From Deinococcales bacterium (GTDB taxonomy: Bacteria; Deinococcota; Deinococci; Deinococcales; JAAFIG01): a DNA stretch of 64,000 nt. The DNA lies in NCBI GenBank assembly GCA_013298595.1, contig JAAFIG010000008.1, forward strand, positions 93,259 through 157,258, written 5' to 3'. Positions 33,808-41,538 of the stretch are shown piece after piece (positions within the stretch are counted from its first letter, which is position 1; each line of letters opens with the position of its first letter). The translations under genes and the position numbers were made by a program. The notes under the pieces were generated by a model, which worked only from the letters and a program-made list of their open reading frames with translations, did not search any database and had not been told where the DNA came from.

Positions 33808-33890
33808 TTTGTCATGCCTGCAATGCACCGCTTTGTCATGCCTGCAATGCACTGCTTTGTCATGCCTGCAATGCACTGCTTTGTCATGCC
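33808..33890. repeat. 24-bp tandem repeat, about 3.5 copies
   Basis: Units at 33808-33831, 33832-33855 and 33856-33879, and a partial one at 33880-33890. The unit is TTTGTCATGCCTGCAATGCA plus CTGC; unit 1 differs by one base (CCGC). There are no spacers, so it is not a CRISPR. It sits upstream of the sufE promoter and downstream of the terminator of the 33976 gene. The repeat also gives an open frame on the minus strand with a repeated peptide, which I do not consider a gene. Copy number may vary between strains. Confidence 0.9.
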
Positions 33891-33891
33891 A

Positions 33892-33930
33892 TAAAAAAGT
33901 GGAGCATCGGGTGGGAGGATCCGATGCTCC
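33892..33930 (-). terminator. Intrinsic terminator of the 33976 gene
   Basis: GGAGCATCGG and CCGATGCTCC (33901-33910 and 33921-33930) form a 10-bp stem. On the minus strand the stem is followed by AC and six T (33893-33898), 45 bp after the stop of the small gene at 33976. A second small hairpin (AGCGCG/CGCGCT, 33945-33960) lies between the two. Confidence 0.8.
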
Positions 33931-33975
33931 TAGGGGAGAAAAATAGCGCGGGAGCGCGCTGAGAACGGGGCAGAA

Positions 33976-34320
33976 TTAGGCTTGCGGTGTGGCAAAAACT
34001 TGGGGATTGCATTGGGCAAAAAAGCGAATCACCATTTCACCTGTGTTATCACCATCTCGGACTAAAATGGTTGAAAGCGTGTATGTCCGACCATGTAAGC
34101 GCAAACGGACCTCACTGGAAACATTGCTGGGTAAACCACTGGATTGAGCGGTCACTAAACCTCGAGCTTCGCCAGTGCGTTCGTTCCAAGCCCAAAGTTG
34201 TCCACTAGTAGCAACAAAATGACGACCGAAAAACTCGAGATCAGCGCCACGTAAGTCAATGGTTTCGTGGTTAAAATGGACGATTGGCTGAGCTTGGTTT
34301 TCGTAGTTTGGCATGGTCAT
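33976..34320 (-). CDS. Small protein of unknown function
   Basis: 114 residues from ATG 34320, which has AAGGAG 8 nt upstream; a longer frame from 34401 would run through the regulatory leader and is less likely. There is no signal peptide. It contains DLRGADLEFFGRHFVATSG, LWAWNERTGEARG and a basic beta-like segment RLRLHGRTYTLSTILVR. No family recognised. It has its own leader with a GAGGT/ACCTC hairpin and a stem-loop operator-like region (34394-34430), and a good terminator, so it looks like a regulated single gene. Confidence 0.65.
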   Translation of the reverse strand: MTMPNYENQAQPIVHFNHETIDLRGADLEFFGRHFVATSGQLWAWNERTGEARGLVTAQSSGLPSNVSSEVRLRLHGRTYTLSTILVRDGDNTGEMVIRFFAQCNPQVFATPQA

Positions 34321-34393
34321 GGCGTTGCTCCTTTCGGTGTCTTTGGTTGAGGTTCGCACCTCTTCTTGAGGACTGGTGTTAGTGTACAGAGCA

Positions 34394-34430
34394 AGCGTCA
34401 CACGAGCGTCACATGGGCGTGTGACGCTCG
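34394..34430. promoter_or_regulatory. Repeated AGCGTCACA motif and 11-bp inverted repeat, operator-like
   Basis: AGCGTCACA occurs directly at 34394-34402 and 34405-34413 (11-bp period) and inverted at 34420-34428. The last two form CGAGCGTCACA/TGTGACGCTCG with a 6-bp loop. It lies just upstream of a minus-strand TACACT box (34383-34388) that would drive the 34320 gene, so it could be an operator. It also lies after the permease gene at 34453 and could fold in its 3' end; no U-run follows. Confidence 0.5.
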
Positions 34431-34452
34431 AGACGCTTAGTAAAAAAAGAGT

Positions 34453-35172
34453 TTAGGAGGCTAAAACCATACTTAGCCGAGCCAGTAGTGCATCAAACCA
34501 TAACGCTAAAAGCATCACAGGTATTGCGCCTTCTAAGACCAAAGCAAAGTTTTGCGACTCGAGTCCAGCAAAAATCGGTAAACCTAGTCCACCTGCGCCA
34601 ATCGCTGCACCTATGGCGGCTGTGCCGATGTTAATGACCACACTGGTGCGAATACCACCGAGGATACTGGGTAATGCTAAAGGTAGGGCAGCACGCCAAA
34701 ATAATTGACTTTCGGACATGCCTAAACCTTTGGCTGCCTCGAGTACATCGGTTGGTACGTTCTCGAGACCAGCGATGGTGCCTGAGACAATGGGCAGTAA
34801 GCCGTATAAAATCAGGGCTAAGAGTGTTGGTGCAAAACCAAAACCCAAGGCTGGATAGGCTAATGCCAGTACTGCTACGGGTGGGAAAACTTGTGCCAGA
34901 CTCGAGATACCAAGGGCGAGTGGCAAAAAATCGCGCCAAGATGCTCGAGTGACAACCGCACCAATGCTCACACCAATCAGGATGCTGCATAAACTAGAAG
35001 CCAGTAACAGTGCCAAATGCACAGCCACCAATGCCAGCAAAGATTGTTCGTGCACCACTTTGTTCTCGAGTGGATACAGGGCTTTGAGGGTGGTTTGCCA
35101 CAGTGGTTGCGCGGCGAACAAAACAAGCAGCAAAACACCAGCAATGCCAATACGTTCCCAACCTCGAGTCAT
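34453..35172 (-). CDS. Osmoprotectant-type ABC permease (ProW/OpuCB-like)
   Basis: A 239-residue integral membrane permease with about six spans. It has the EAA-loop region EAAKGLGMSESQLFWRAALPLALPSILGGIRTS and the GAAIGAGGLGLPIFAGLE segment typical of quaternary-amine/glycine-betaine permeases. It overlaps the ATPase gene by 4 bp. It is the last gene of the three-gene operon 37010-34453, which has two permeases around one ATPase as in OpuC/YehWXY systems. No substrate-binding protein gene is visible. Confidence 0.85.
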   Translation of the reverse strand: MTRGWERIGIAGVLLLVLFAAQPLWQTTLKALYPLENKVVHEQSLLALVAVHLALLLASSLCSILIGVSIGAVVTRASWRDFLPLALGISSLAQVFPPVAVLALAYPALGFGFAPTLLALILYGLLPIVSGTIAGLENVPTDVLEAAKGLGMSESQLFWRAALPLALPSILGGIRTSVVINIGTAAIGAAIGAGGLGLPIFAGLESQNFALVLEGAIPVMLLALWFDALLARLSMVLAS

Positions 35173-35888
35173 CGGCGGGTCATCCTCATAAAATCTTCGA
35201 CATACTCGGATATTGGTTGCTCGAGAAAATCTTTGGGTGTGCCATCTTGTTCAATACGACCGTTTTTTAGTAGCACGATACGGTCAGCAAGCAAGACCGC
35301 TTCGTTCATATCGTGGGTCACAAGCACAACTGTTTTTTGTAAACGCTGCTGTAAAGCAAGAAATTCGCGTTGCAAACGCTCTCGAGTCAGTGGGTCAACC
35401 GCGCCAAATGGTTCATCCATCAATAAAATTGGTGGGTCGGCAGCCAAAGCTCGAGCCACACCAATTCGCTGGGCTTGACCACCCGATAAGGACTTTGGCA
35501 ACGATTTCGCTAAATGGGCTAAACCAACCAACTCGAGCATTTCGGTGACTCGAGCTTCGATTTTTGGTTTCTCCCATTGTAATAATGTTGGTACCACAGC
35601 GATGTTCTGTGCTACGGTTAAATGTGGTAATAAGCCTACACTTTGAATGGCATAACCCATTGTCCTGCGTAAATCATGGGCAATTAAAGTACTCGAGTCC
35701 ACACCATCAATCAAGATTGTGCCACTACTTGGTTCGATTAAACGATTAATCATTTTTAATGTTGTGGTTTTGCCGCAACCACTCGAGCCAATCAGCACAC
35801 AGAGTTGCCCTGTGGGAATCTCGAGTGAGAGTCGATCGACTGCCACTGTGGTGTGAAAGGTTTTACTGATGTTTTCAAGTTGAATCAT
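35169..35888 (-). CDS. Osmoprotectant-type ABC ATPase
   Basis: A 239-residue OpuCA/ProV-like ATPase. It shows Walker A GSSGCGKTT, the Q-loop YAIQSVGLLPHLTVAQNI (the pattern of this subfamily), signature LSGGQAQRIGVARAL, Walker B PILLMDEPFGAVDP and switch VTHDMNEA. It ends without the CBS-domain pair found in osmosensing ProV/OpuCA, so regulation by ionic strength through CBS is not expected. It lies between the two permease genes, 9 bp after one and overlapping the other. Confidence 0.9.
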   Translation of the reverse strand: MIQLENISKTFHTTVAVDRLSLEIPTGQLCVLIGSSGCGKTTTLKMINRLIEPSSGTILIDGVDSSTLIAHDLRRTMGYAIQSVGLLPHLTVAQNIAVVPTLLQWEKPKIEARVTEMLELVGLAHLAKSLPKSLSGGQAQRIGVARALAADPPILLMDEPFGAVDPLTRERLQREFLALQQRLQKTVVLVTHDMNEAVLLADRIVLLKNGRIEQDGTPKDFLEQPISEYVEDFMRMTRR

Positions 35889-35897
35889 AGAAAATCC

Positions 35898-37010
35898 TTA
35901 ACGAATACCGTGGGGTGTTAAACGCAGCTCGAGTCCACGCATCAGACTATTAACCAGTAAAGCCAGTATCAAAATTGGAATTGCTCCGAGTAAAACCCGA
36001 TCAATTGCACCACTGCCTAAACCCGTAAAAATAAAGCCACCTAAGCCACCTGCACCAATTAAACTCGATAGCGAAACCAAACCAATTAACGAAACAGAGG
36101 TTAAACGTAATCCCTCGAGCACAATAGGAATCGAAAGCGGCAAACGGATTTGAACAAAAATTTGCCAAGGATTAAAGCCTAAACCTCGAGCCGCTTCGAG
36201 TGGTGCTTCGGCAACGCTTTGTAAACCAAGAATTGTGCCACGCAGCACAGGCAGTAATCCGTACAAAGTGAGTGTGGTTAAAGCAGGTGCAATGCCAATA
36301 CCACGAATTCCAATGGTCTCGAGCAGAGGAAATGTGCGGGCAATCGCACTAAAAAACGGAATCAGTAAGGCAAATAAGGCAATACTCGGAATGGTCTGAA
36401 AAGCGTTTGCCACACCCAGCGACCACCTCGAAACCATCGGACGTGAAGCAGCAAAAATGCCAAGTGCAATACCCAAACAACTCGAGAGCAGAAATGCCCA
36501 GAGCGTTAATTGGCAGTGCCGCAACACTTCTTGCCAGAATTCGTTTTGATTCGCATAGTATTCACGCATGACACTAATCGCATCAAAAAACCCAAAAAGC
36601 AACATGGCAACACCAACCACAACGCCAATCAGTACTAACCACAGTTTTTGTAACTCGAGTGCCCCAGCATACGCAATCAGGGTTGCTCCGATTAGCAATA
36701 ACCAGAAACCCGCAGCTGGTGACACTCGAGCAATGAGATTGACTCCTAAATCCTTGCTGATTATGCTTAGTAAAATAAATAAGGCAATCATTAGCCCAGT
36801 TCCTAGCAGCCAAAGCAATACTGCTCGAGCTTTAACAAACAAACCCGCTACGATGAACAAGAGTAACGGCAACACAATTTGTAGTAACCAAGGCACTTGT
36901 AAAACAGAAATCGCTGTGCCAGCCAATAAACGATTGGCTTTGAACAAAACAAAGGCTTGCAGCAACGCCACACCACAACACGCCAAACCAAGCCAGGCAA
37001 TTCGGTTCAT
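35898..37010 (-). CDS. ABC permease with extra N-terminal membrane domain
   Basis: About 370 residues. Residues 170-370 form a ProW-like permease (QTIPSIALFALLIPFF, EAARGLGFNPWQIFVQIRLPLSIPIVLEGLR, LIGAGGLGGFIFTGLG). The first 160 residues add four or five predicted spans, as in YehY/OpuBB-like proteins. The start at ATG 37010 lies 7 nt after a minus-strand TATGCT; the 11-residue upstream extension in frame would cover that promoter. It is the first gene of the transporter operon, divergent from the DUF1802 gene. Confidence 0.82.
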   Translation of the reverse strand: MNRIAWLGLACCGVALLQAFVLFKANRLLAGTAISVLQVPWLLQIVLPLLLFIVAGLFVKARAVLLWLLGTGLMIALFILLSIISKDLGVNLIARVSPAAGFWLLLIGATLIAYAGALELQKLWLVLIGVVVGVAMLLFGFFDAISVMREYYANQNEFWQEVLRHCQLTLWAFLLSSCLGIALGIFAASRPMVSRWSLGVANAFQTIPSIALFALLIPFFSAIARTFPLLETIGIRGIGIAPALTTLTLYGLLPVLRGTILGLQSVAEAPLEAARGLGFNPWQIFVQIRLPLSIPIVLEGLRLTSVSLIGLVSLSSLIGAGGLGGFIFTGLGSGAIDRVLLGAIPILILALLVNSLMRGLELRLTPHGIR

Positions 37011-37017
37011 GGCGCAC

Positions 37018-37040
37018 AGCATAACGGGTTTTGATATGCT
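37018..37040. promoter_or_regulatory. Symmetric divergent leaderless promoter pair
   Basis: TATGCT on the plus strand (37035-37040) lies 6 nt before ATG 37047. TATGCT on the minus strand (37018-37023) lies 7 nt before ATG 37010. The two boxes are 11 bp apart, so the start codons are separated by only 36 bp and each -35 region lies within the opposite gene. Confidence 0.65.
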
Positions 37041-37046
37041 CAAACG

Positions 37047-37586
37047 ATGAACGTTGCTTTAAAAGAATGGGATGCCCAAATACAAATCCTCGAGTCAGGT
37101 CAGACCACATTGCTGATACGCAAAGGTGGAATTGTCGAACAACGCGGAGAATTTACGCTCGAGCACACAAAATTCTGGTTCTACCCAACTTTCTTGCACC
37201 AGAATCATGGCGAGTTGCGAAACGAATTTCATGGGTTATTACGCGAAAACCCGCAAGTTGGTAAAGTTGAATTGCGCTCCTATGCCGAAGTTATTGCTAC
37301 TTATAAACTCGAGGATTTACCAACCATTCGGCAACTCGAGACCAGCAATGCCTTAAATGCAGATGCACTCGAACGAAAATACCATTATCGCAACAAGCCC
37401 TACGTACACGCATTACTACTGAGAGTCTATACCACCCAACCCACCATCCTCCTCGAGACTCCTGAGTACGCAGGTTGTGTTTCATGGGTTAATTTTGAAC
37501 AAAATATCATGCCAATCAACCCTCAGCCTGCTTTACCCGAAACAGTTTTTCTCGAGCAACAAAAGAAATTAGAGGCAATACTATGA
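37047..37586 (+). CDS. DUF1802-family protein
   Basis: A 179-residue protein opening ALKEWDAQIQILESGQTTLLIRKGGIVEQRGEF and continuing EHTKFWFYPTFLHQN, the conserved pattern of DUF1802, a family of unknown function found in cyanobacteria, Deinococcus and Firmicutes. No signal peptide or membrane span. It overlaps hslO by 4 bp (ATGA), so it is coupled to the redox chaperone gene; whether they act together is unknown. Leaderless start. Confidence 0.8.
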   Translation: MNVALKEWDAQIQILESGQTTLLIRKGGIVEQRGEFTLEHTKFWFYPTFLHQNHGELRNEFHGLLRENPQVGKVELRSYAEVIATYKLEDLPTIRQLETSNALNADALERKYHYRNKPYVHALLLRVYTTQPTILLETPEYAGCVSWVNFEQNIMPINPQPALPETVFLEQQKKLEAIL

Positions 37587-38449
37587 GTTACTTATTATCT
37601 GGAACAGCGGCGAACACCACACTACGCGTTTTTGCAGCGGACACCACAGCTTTAGTGCAATTGGCTCGAGAACGCCACGACCTTAGCCCCACTGCAACAG
37701 CTGCTTTAGGGCGTTCATTAACGGGTGCCTTACTCACCGCCCAAGTGTTGACAAAACGCGACCAAGACCGAGTCACACTGCGAATCCAAGGCGATGGAGC
37801 ACTCGGCTATATTGTAGCTGAAGGTGGTTTAGACGGCGCAGCCAGAGGGTATGTGAAAAACCCAGACGCAGATTTACCCCCTCGAGTTTCAGATAACAAA
37901 TTAGATGTTGGTGGTCTGGTTGGCAAAAATGGTGAATTTGCTGTCATGCGTTTACTCGAGAATACCGAACCCTACACAGGCAGTGTGCCACTGGTCTCTG
38001 GTGAAATCGCTGATGACTTAGCAGCGTACCTCTGGCAATCCGAGCAAATCCCCAGTGCAGTATTACTTGGTGTACACCTCGACTCGAGCGGAGTCACCCA
38101 CGCAGGTGGCATTCTGATTCAAGCCATTGCAGGCGCAGCCGACAGCACACTCGCCCAACTCGAGCAAAACATCGCTAACCTAGGGCAATTAACCAATGCC
38201 ATGCGAACAATAGGTTTACTCGGCGCAGTACAACAAACCCTTGAAGGCTTAGACCTCGCACTACAACCCGATGCCTTAGCCCTCGAGTTCAAATGCCGAT
38301 GCAGCATGGAACGCTCCCTCGCCAGCCTTGTTTACTTCTCGAGCAGCGAACGCCAAGAAATGATCGAAGCAGGCGGGCAAGAAGTGATTTGCCACTGGTG
38401 TGGACAGAAATACCAAGTTCTTCCAGAACAAATTCGTAGCCTCGAGTAA
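37583..38449 (+). CDS. hslO: Redox-regulated chaperone Hsp33
   Basis: 288 residues. Hsp33 is a holdase that is switched on when oxidation releases zinc from four cysteines. The C-terminal redox switch is present: FKCRCSMER (C-x-C) and ICHWCGQKY (C-x2-C), separated by about 28 residues as in the family. The N-terminal domain has ALGRSLTGALLTA, QGDGALGYIVAEG, ARGYVKNP and the TGSVPLVSGEIADDLAAYL segment. It overlaps the DUF1802 gene by 4 bp. CTCGAG-dense. Confidence 0.94.
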   Translation: MSYLLSGTAANTTLRVFAADTTALVQLARERHDLSPTATAALGRSLTGALLTAQVLTKRDQDRVTLRIQGDGALGYIVAEGGLDGAARGYVKNPDADLPPRVSDNKLDVGGLVGKNGEFAVMRLLENTEPYTGSVPLVSGEIADDLAAYLWQSEQIPSAVLLGVHLDSSGVTHAGGILIQAIAGAADSTLAQLEQNIANLGQLTNAMRTIGLLGAVQQTLEGLDLALQPDALALEFKCRCSMERSLASLVYFSSSERQEMIEAGGQEVICHWCGQKYQVLPEQIRSLE

Positions 38450-38482
38450 AGCAAAATAATGCACGTTTTACCCAGAACATGC

Positions 38483-38488
38483 TATCGT
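38483..38488 (+). promoter_or_regulatory. -10 box TATCGT of fabI
   Basis: TGC precedes TATCGT at 38483-38488 (extended -10), 7 nt before ATG 38496, so the message is probably leaderless. A CTCGAG lies exactly between the box and the ATG. Confidence 0.5.
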
Positions 38489-38495
38489 CTCGAGC

Positions 38496-39287
38496 ATGGT
38501 TAGCATAGACTTATCCGATAAAGTAGCTTTAATCGCAGGCGTTCAAAACGAATACAGCCTAGGCTGGGCAGCCGCTAAGAAACTGCTGGCAGCTGGTTGC
38601 AAGTGTATTTTCTCGTTTCAAGGCGAACGCAACATTCCTGCCCTCGAGAAATTAACCGCACCATATGGTGAACAAGTCTTAATGCTCGAGGTTTGCGATG
38701 TGATGTTTGATGACCAAATTGAAAGCTTATTTGAAAAAATCAAAGCCAAAGTTGGACATATAGACTACTTAATGCACGCCATTGCTTTCACACCTCGAGA
38801 AACCCAAGAAAACCCATTTGTGCAAACCTCAAGGGAAGGCTGGAAAATCGCGCTCGATGTCAGTGCATACAGCTTACTTGCCCTAGCCCAACGCGCCGCG
38901 CCAATCATGCCAGCAGGCTCGAGTATTGTTGCGCTGACCTACTATGCCTCCGAGAAGGTCGTACCAAAATACAATGTCATGGGTGTCGCCAAAGCTGCTC
39001 TTGAAGCAACTAGCCGATACCTTGCTTACGATCTAGGTAGTGCGGGCATTCGGGTCAATTGCGTTTCACCCGGACCTATGCGAACAGTTGCTGCGAAAAG
39101 CATTCCCGGTTTCACGCAAATGCTCGAGAAAGCTGCCAAAACCAGTGCGATGGGCAAAAATGCTACCTTTGATGATGTTGGCAATATGTGCTTATTCTTG
39201 TTTAGCCCGATGTCAGGTGCAACCACAGGCGAAACCATTTACGTGGATGGTGGGTACAGCGTAATGGGCATGAGTTTCGAGAGTTAA
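38496..39287 (+). CDS. fabI: Enoyl-[acyl-carrier-protein] reductase (NADH)
   Basis: 263 residues. FabI catalyses the last reduction of fatty-acid elongation and is the triclosan target. It shows the modified Rossmann motif GVQNEYSLGWAAAKKL, the HAIAFTP segment, the catalytic YNVMGVAK (Tyr-x6-Lys) near residues 159-166, NCVSPGPMRTVAAKSIPGF and TTGETIYVDGGYSVMG. The length is typical. It stands alone, separated by 46 bp from hslO with its own leaderless promoter. Confidence 0.94.
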   Translation: MVSIDLSDKVALIAGVQNEYSLGWAAAKKLLAAGCKCIFSFQGERNIPALEKLTAPYGEQVLMLEVCDVMFDDQIESLFEKIKAKVGHIDYLMHAIAFTPRETQENPFVQTSREGWKIALDVSAYSLLALAQRAAPIMPAGSSIVALTYYASEKVVPKYNVMGVAKAALEATSRYLAYDLGSAGIRVNCVSPGPMRTVAAKSIPGFTQMLEKAAKTSAMGKNATFDDVGNMCLFLFSPMSGATTGETIYVDGGYSVMGMSFES

Positions 39288-39403
39288 ATGCGATAAAAAC
39301 CAGAATTAGTCGAAATGTATCAGCTTTTTGCACGCTAGGAAGAAATGTTTGACTTGTTCTGGTGAGTACTTGCCGCAAGTAAAGCTATTGATTTCAACTT
39401 AAA

Positions 39404-40009
39404 TTAAAGCTGTGTATCTAACTCATTTGCTATGGCATCAAGCCTAATATATTTCTGTGGCAAAAAATTACATTCAGTTTTTTCTTGCGAGTTGAATTCA
39501 ATACAGTTGTTAAGAACGACATTTAAGAACTCCATATTCCAATCGCGTGACCAATTTTCCGTAAATATTTGGAATTTTTCAAATACTGTTTCTTGCTCAT
39601 GTTGAAAGAACTGTAAACTCAATTCCTTGTTTGAAAACAGAATCCCATATTCAATCCCAGAAAAGAAAAAAAGCCATGTAAAAGATGTGTCGTAGAAATA
39701 TAGCTTACAGTTTGAGAAAATTACACTCAAATCCGTTAAATCTATTTCGTTTGCTAAACAGGCAAAATGAGCATAGAAATTGTATTCTTCATTAAATACC
39801 CCGCCAAAAATCGAGTGGTTTTCAACTTTGAATAGTGCTCGCAGTCGAGTAATATCCTCATCCAGAAAATGATTTGCTGCTTCAAATGGGTATGCTTTCC
39901 ATTCTGACTTACTGGTCACAAAAAATCCTGATTCCCTGATTTCAAAAAAATCACTTGGGATACCTGAATTTAAGTGAGTTAGGCTTTGGCTTTCCGTGTA
40001 ATTCAACAT
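39404..40009 (-). CDS. Orphan protein of unknown function
   Basis: 201 residues, acidic, rich in Phe, Tyr and Asn, without signal peptide or clear membrane segment. The middle (LYFYDTSFTWLFFFSGIEYGILFSNKEL) is aromatic and beta-like, and the composition resembles immunity-type (SUKH/Imm) proteins, but I see no diagnostic motif. It has no CTCGAG in 606 bp and higher AT than its neighbours, and neither a good Shine-Dalgarno nor a TANNNT box at the expected distance. Probably acquired. The 116 bp between fabI and its stop hold nothing recognisable. Confidence 0.55.
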   Translation of the reverse strand: MLNYTESQSLTHLNSGIPSDFFEIRESGFFVTSKSEWKAYPFEAANHFLDEDITRLRALFKVENHSIFGGVFNEEYNFYAHFACLANEIDLTDLSVIFSNCKLYFYDTSFTWLFFFSGIEYGILFSNKELSLQFFQHEQETVFEKFQIFTENWSRDWNMEFLNVVLNNCIEFNSQEKTECNFLPQKYIRLDAIANELDTQL

Positions 40010-40065
40010 ACGAAACTCGTTTTAACAGATGAACATTTTTTCAAAAATCGATTAAGCTGCAAAGA

Positions 40066-41427
40066 TTAGATCATTAAATTACTCGAGTGAACCACGCTTT
40101 GATCGTGTAATTGCATAGGCAAGAAGTCGGCTTGTTTTACAATCTCAGTCACTTTGCCAAACAACATGTGTGGTGTGGCGTGCTCAACTCGAGCTTTGTA
40201 AATTCCTGGGATTGGTGCTTGGTCAAACGGTACCAGTACCGCGTGATTACCTTCGGTATGACCTTCGGCAAAACTTGGTTCGTAGGCTGCTCCGCGAATT
40301 AAGCATTGCATTTCGCGCCCAATCAGACTCGAGTATTTCAGTTGCGACCAATGTTTTTGCCGTTCGATTAAGCGGTTTAAGCGCTCGGTTTTGACTTCTT
40401 TTGGCATGTCCGAAAAGTGCTTATGGCTTGGTGTTCCTGGGCGAGCGCTGTAAATGTACATAAAAGCTGCGTCGTACTGCACAACATCGTACAAGGACAT
40501 GGTCTCGAGAAAATCGTCTTCGGTTTCGGTAGGGAATCCAACAATAAAATCGGTGGTGATGTACAAATTTGGAATGAGGGAACGCATTTTCTCGATGCGC
40601 TCGAGATACCATTCTCTGGTGTACTCGCGTCCCATGTTTTTTAATACTTTATTCGAGCCACTCTGCACTGGTAGATGAATGTATTTGCAGACATTGGGTG
40701 TTTCAGCAATTGCCTGAATAATATTGTCCGAGAAATCCATTGGATGACTGGTGGTGAATTTAACCCTTGGAATGCCGCTTTGCCCAACTTTTCGTAGTAA
40801 ATCGCCAAAGTCGGGGAAACCAATTTGATCGTGACCATAGGAATTGACGTTCTGCCCAAGGAGTGTCACCTCGAGCGCTCCTGCTGCAACTAAGGCATCT
40901 AGTTCACGCAAAATCAAATCTGGGTGACGGCTGACTTGTGGACCTCGAGTCTCTGGCACAATGCAGTACGTGCAATGATGATCGCAACCACGTTGAATCG
41001 TCAGGTGTGCCGAGAGTTTATTTTGTGGGGCTGGCGGCACATAATCATGGATGTCATCCTTGAACGCCATGCTCCAAAAACGCTTGTTGCTCTCGAGCGC
41101 AGCGCCAATATCGAGCAATGCGCCTGGTCCGAGCAAAATATCCACATCGTATTTCTTAGCAATTTCTTGCCCTTCCTCGAGTTGGGCTAAGCAACCCATC
41201 ATGCCTACCAACAACCCGCGTTCACGCTTGGTTTTGCGTAAATTCCCAAGCACAGCTCGTACTTTATCGACTGGTTTTCCACGTACTGCACAGGTGTTGA
41301 CCAAAACAAAATCGGCTTCGTCTACGGCTTTGACCAGTTCCACACCCAACGCCACCAGTTGCGATTCAACCACGTGGGTATCGTATTCGTTCATTTGACA
41401 ACCATAAGTTACTAAATGCGCTTTCAT
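40066..41427 (-). CDS. miaB: tRNA-2-methylthio-N6-dimethylallyladenosine synthase
   Basis: 453 residues. A radical-SAM methylthiotransferase that modifies A37 of tRNAs reading UNN codons. UPF0004 domain: [19 protein letters not shown] and MGCLAQ provide the three auxiliary-cluster cysteines. Radical [19 protein letters not shown] (C-x3-C-x2-C). It ends with a TRAM domain. The start at ATG 41427 has GAGGAG, overlapping a CTCGAG, just upstream; 13 more codons are in frame before it but lack a site. The 111-bp gap upstream carries a near-perfect palindrome around GGCATGCC (41518-41535 region). Confidence 0.94.
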   Translation of the reverse strand: MKAHLVTYGCQMNEYDTHVVESQLVALGVELVKAVDEADFVLVNTCAVRGKPVDKVRAVLGNLRKTKRERGLLVGMMGCLAQLEEGQEIAKKYDVDILLGPGALLDIGAALESNKRFWSMAFKDDIHDYVPPAPQNKLSAHLTIQRGCDHHCTYCIVPETRGPQVSRHPDLILRELDALVAAGALEVTLLGQNVNSYGHDQIGFPDFGDLLRKVGQSGIPRVKFTTSHPMDFSDNIIQAIAETPNVCKYIHLPVQSGSNKVLKNMGREYTREWYLERIEKMRSLIPNLYITTDFIVGFPTETEDDFLETMSLYDVVQYDAAFMYIYSARPGTPSHKHFSDMPKEVKTERLNRLIERQKHWSQLKYSSLIGREMQCLIRGAAYEPSFAEGHTEGNHAVLVPFDQAPIPGIYKARVEHATPHMLFGKVTEIVKQADFLPMQLHDQSVVHSSNLMI

Positions 41428-41538
41428 AAACTCCTCGAGCACTGCAAGTACAGCGCAAAACACCACAGGGTACGCAACACAACCCCAAAACGCAAGTGGC
41501 AGATTTCAACCATAGTGGCAAGGCATGCCTCGCCTTTG

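Noticed and set aside
33627-33887. 86-codon minus-strand frame with repeated CIAGMTK peptide
   Set aside because: Created by the 24-bp tandem repeat (a multiple of three) and overlapping sufE out of frame.
33808-33890. CRISPR array
   Set aside because: The repeats follow each other without spacers and are only 24 bp in a single short block; no cas genes are near.
35017-35478. 153-codon plus-strand frame across the ABC transporter genes
   Set aside because: Antisense to two clear transporter genes and without protein-like composition.
41518-41535. Terminator between the M24 peptidase and miaB
   Set aside because: A near-perfect palindrome is present but no T-run follows on the relevant strand, so it was left as a remark only.
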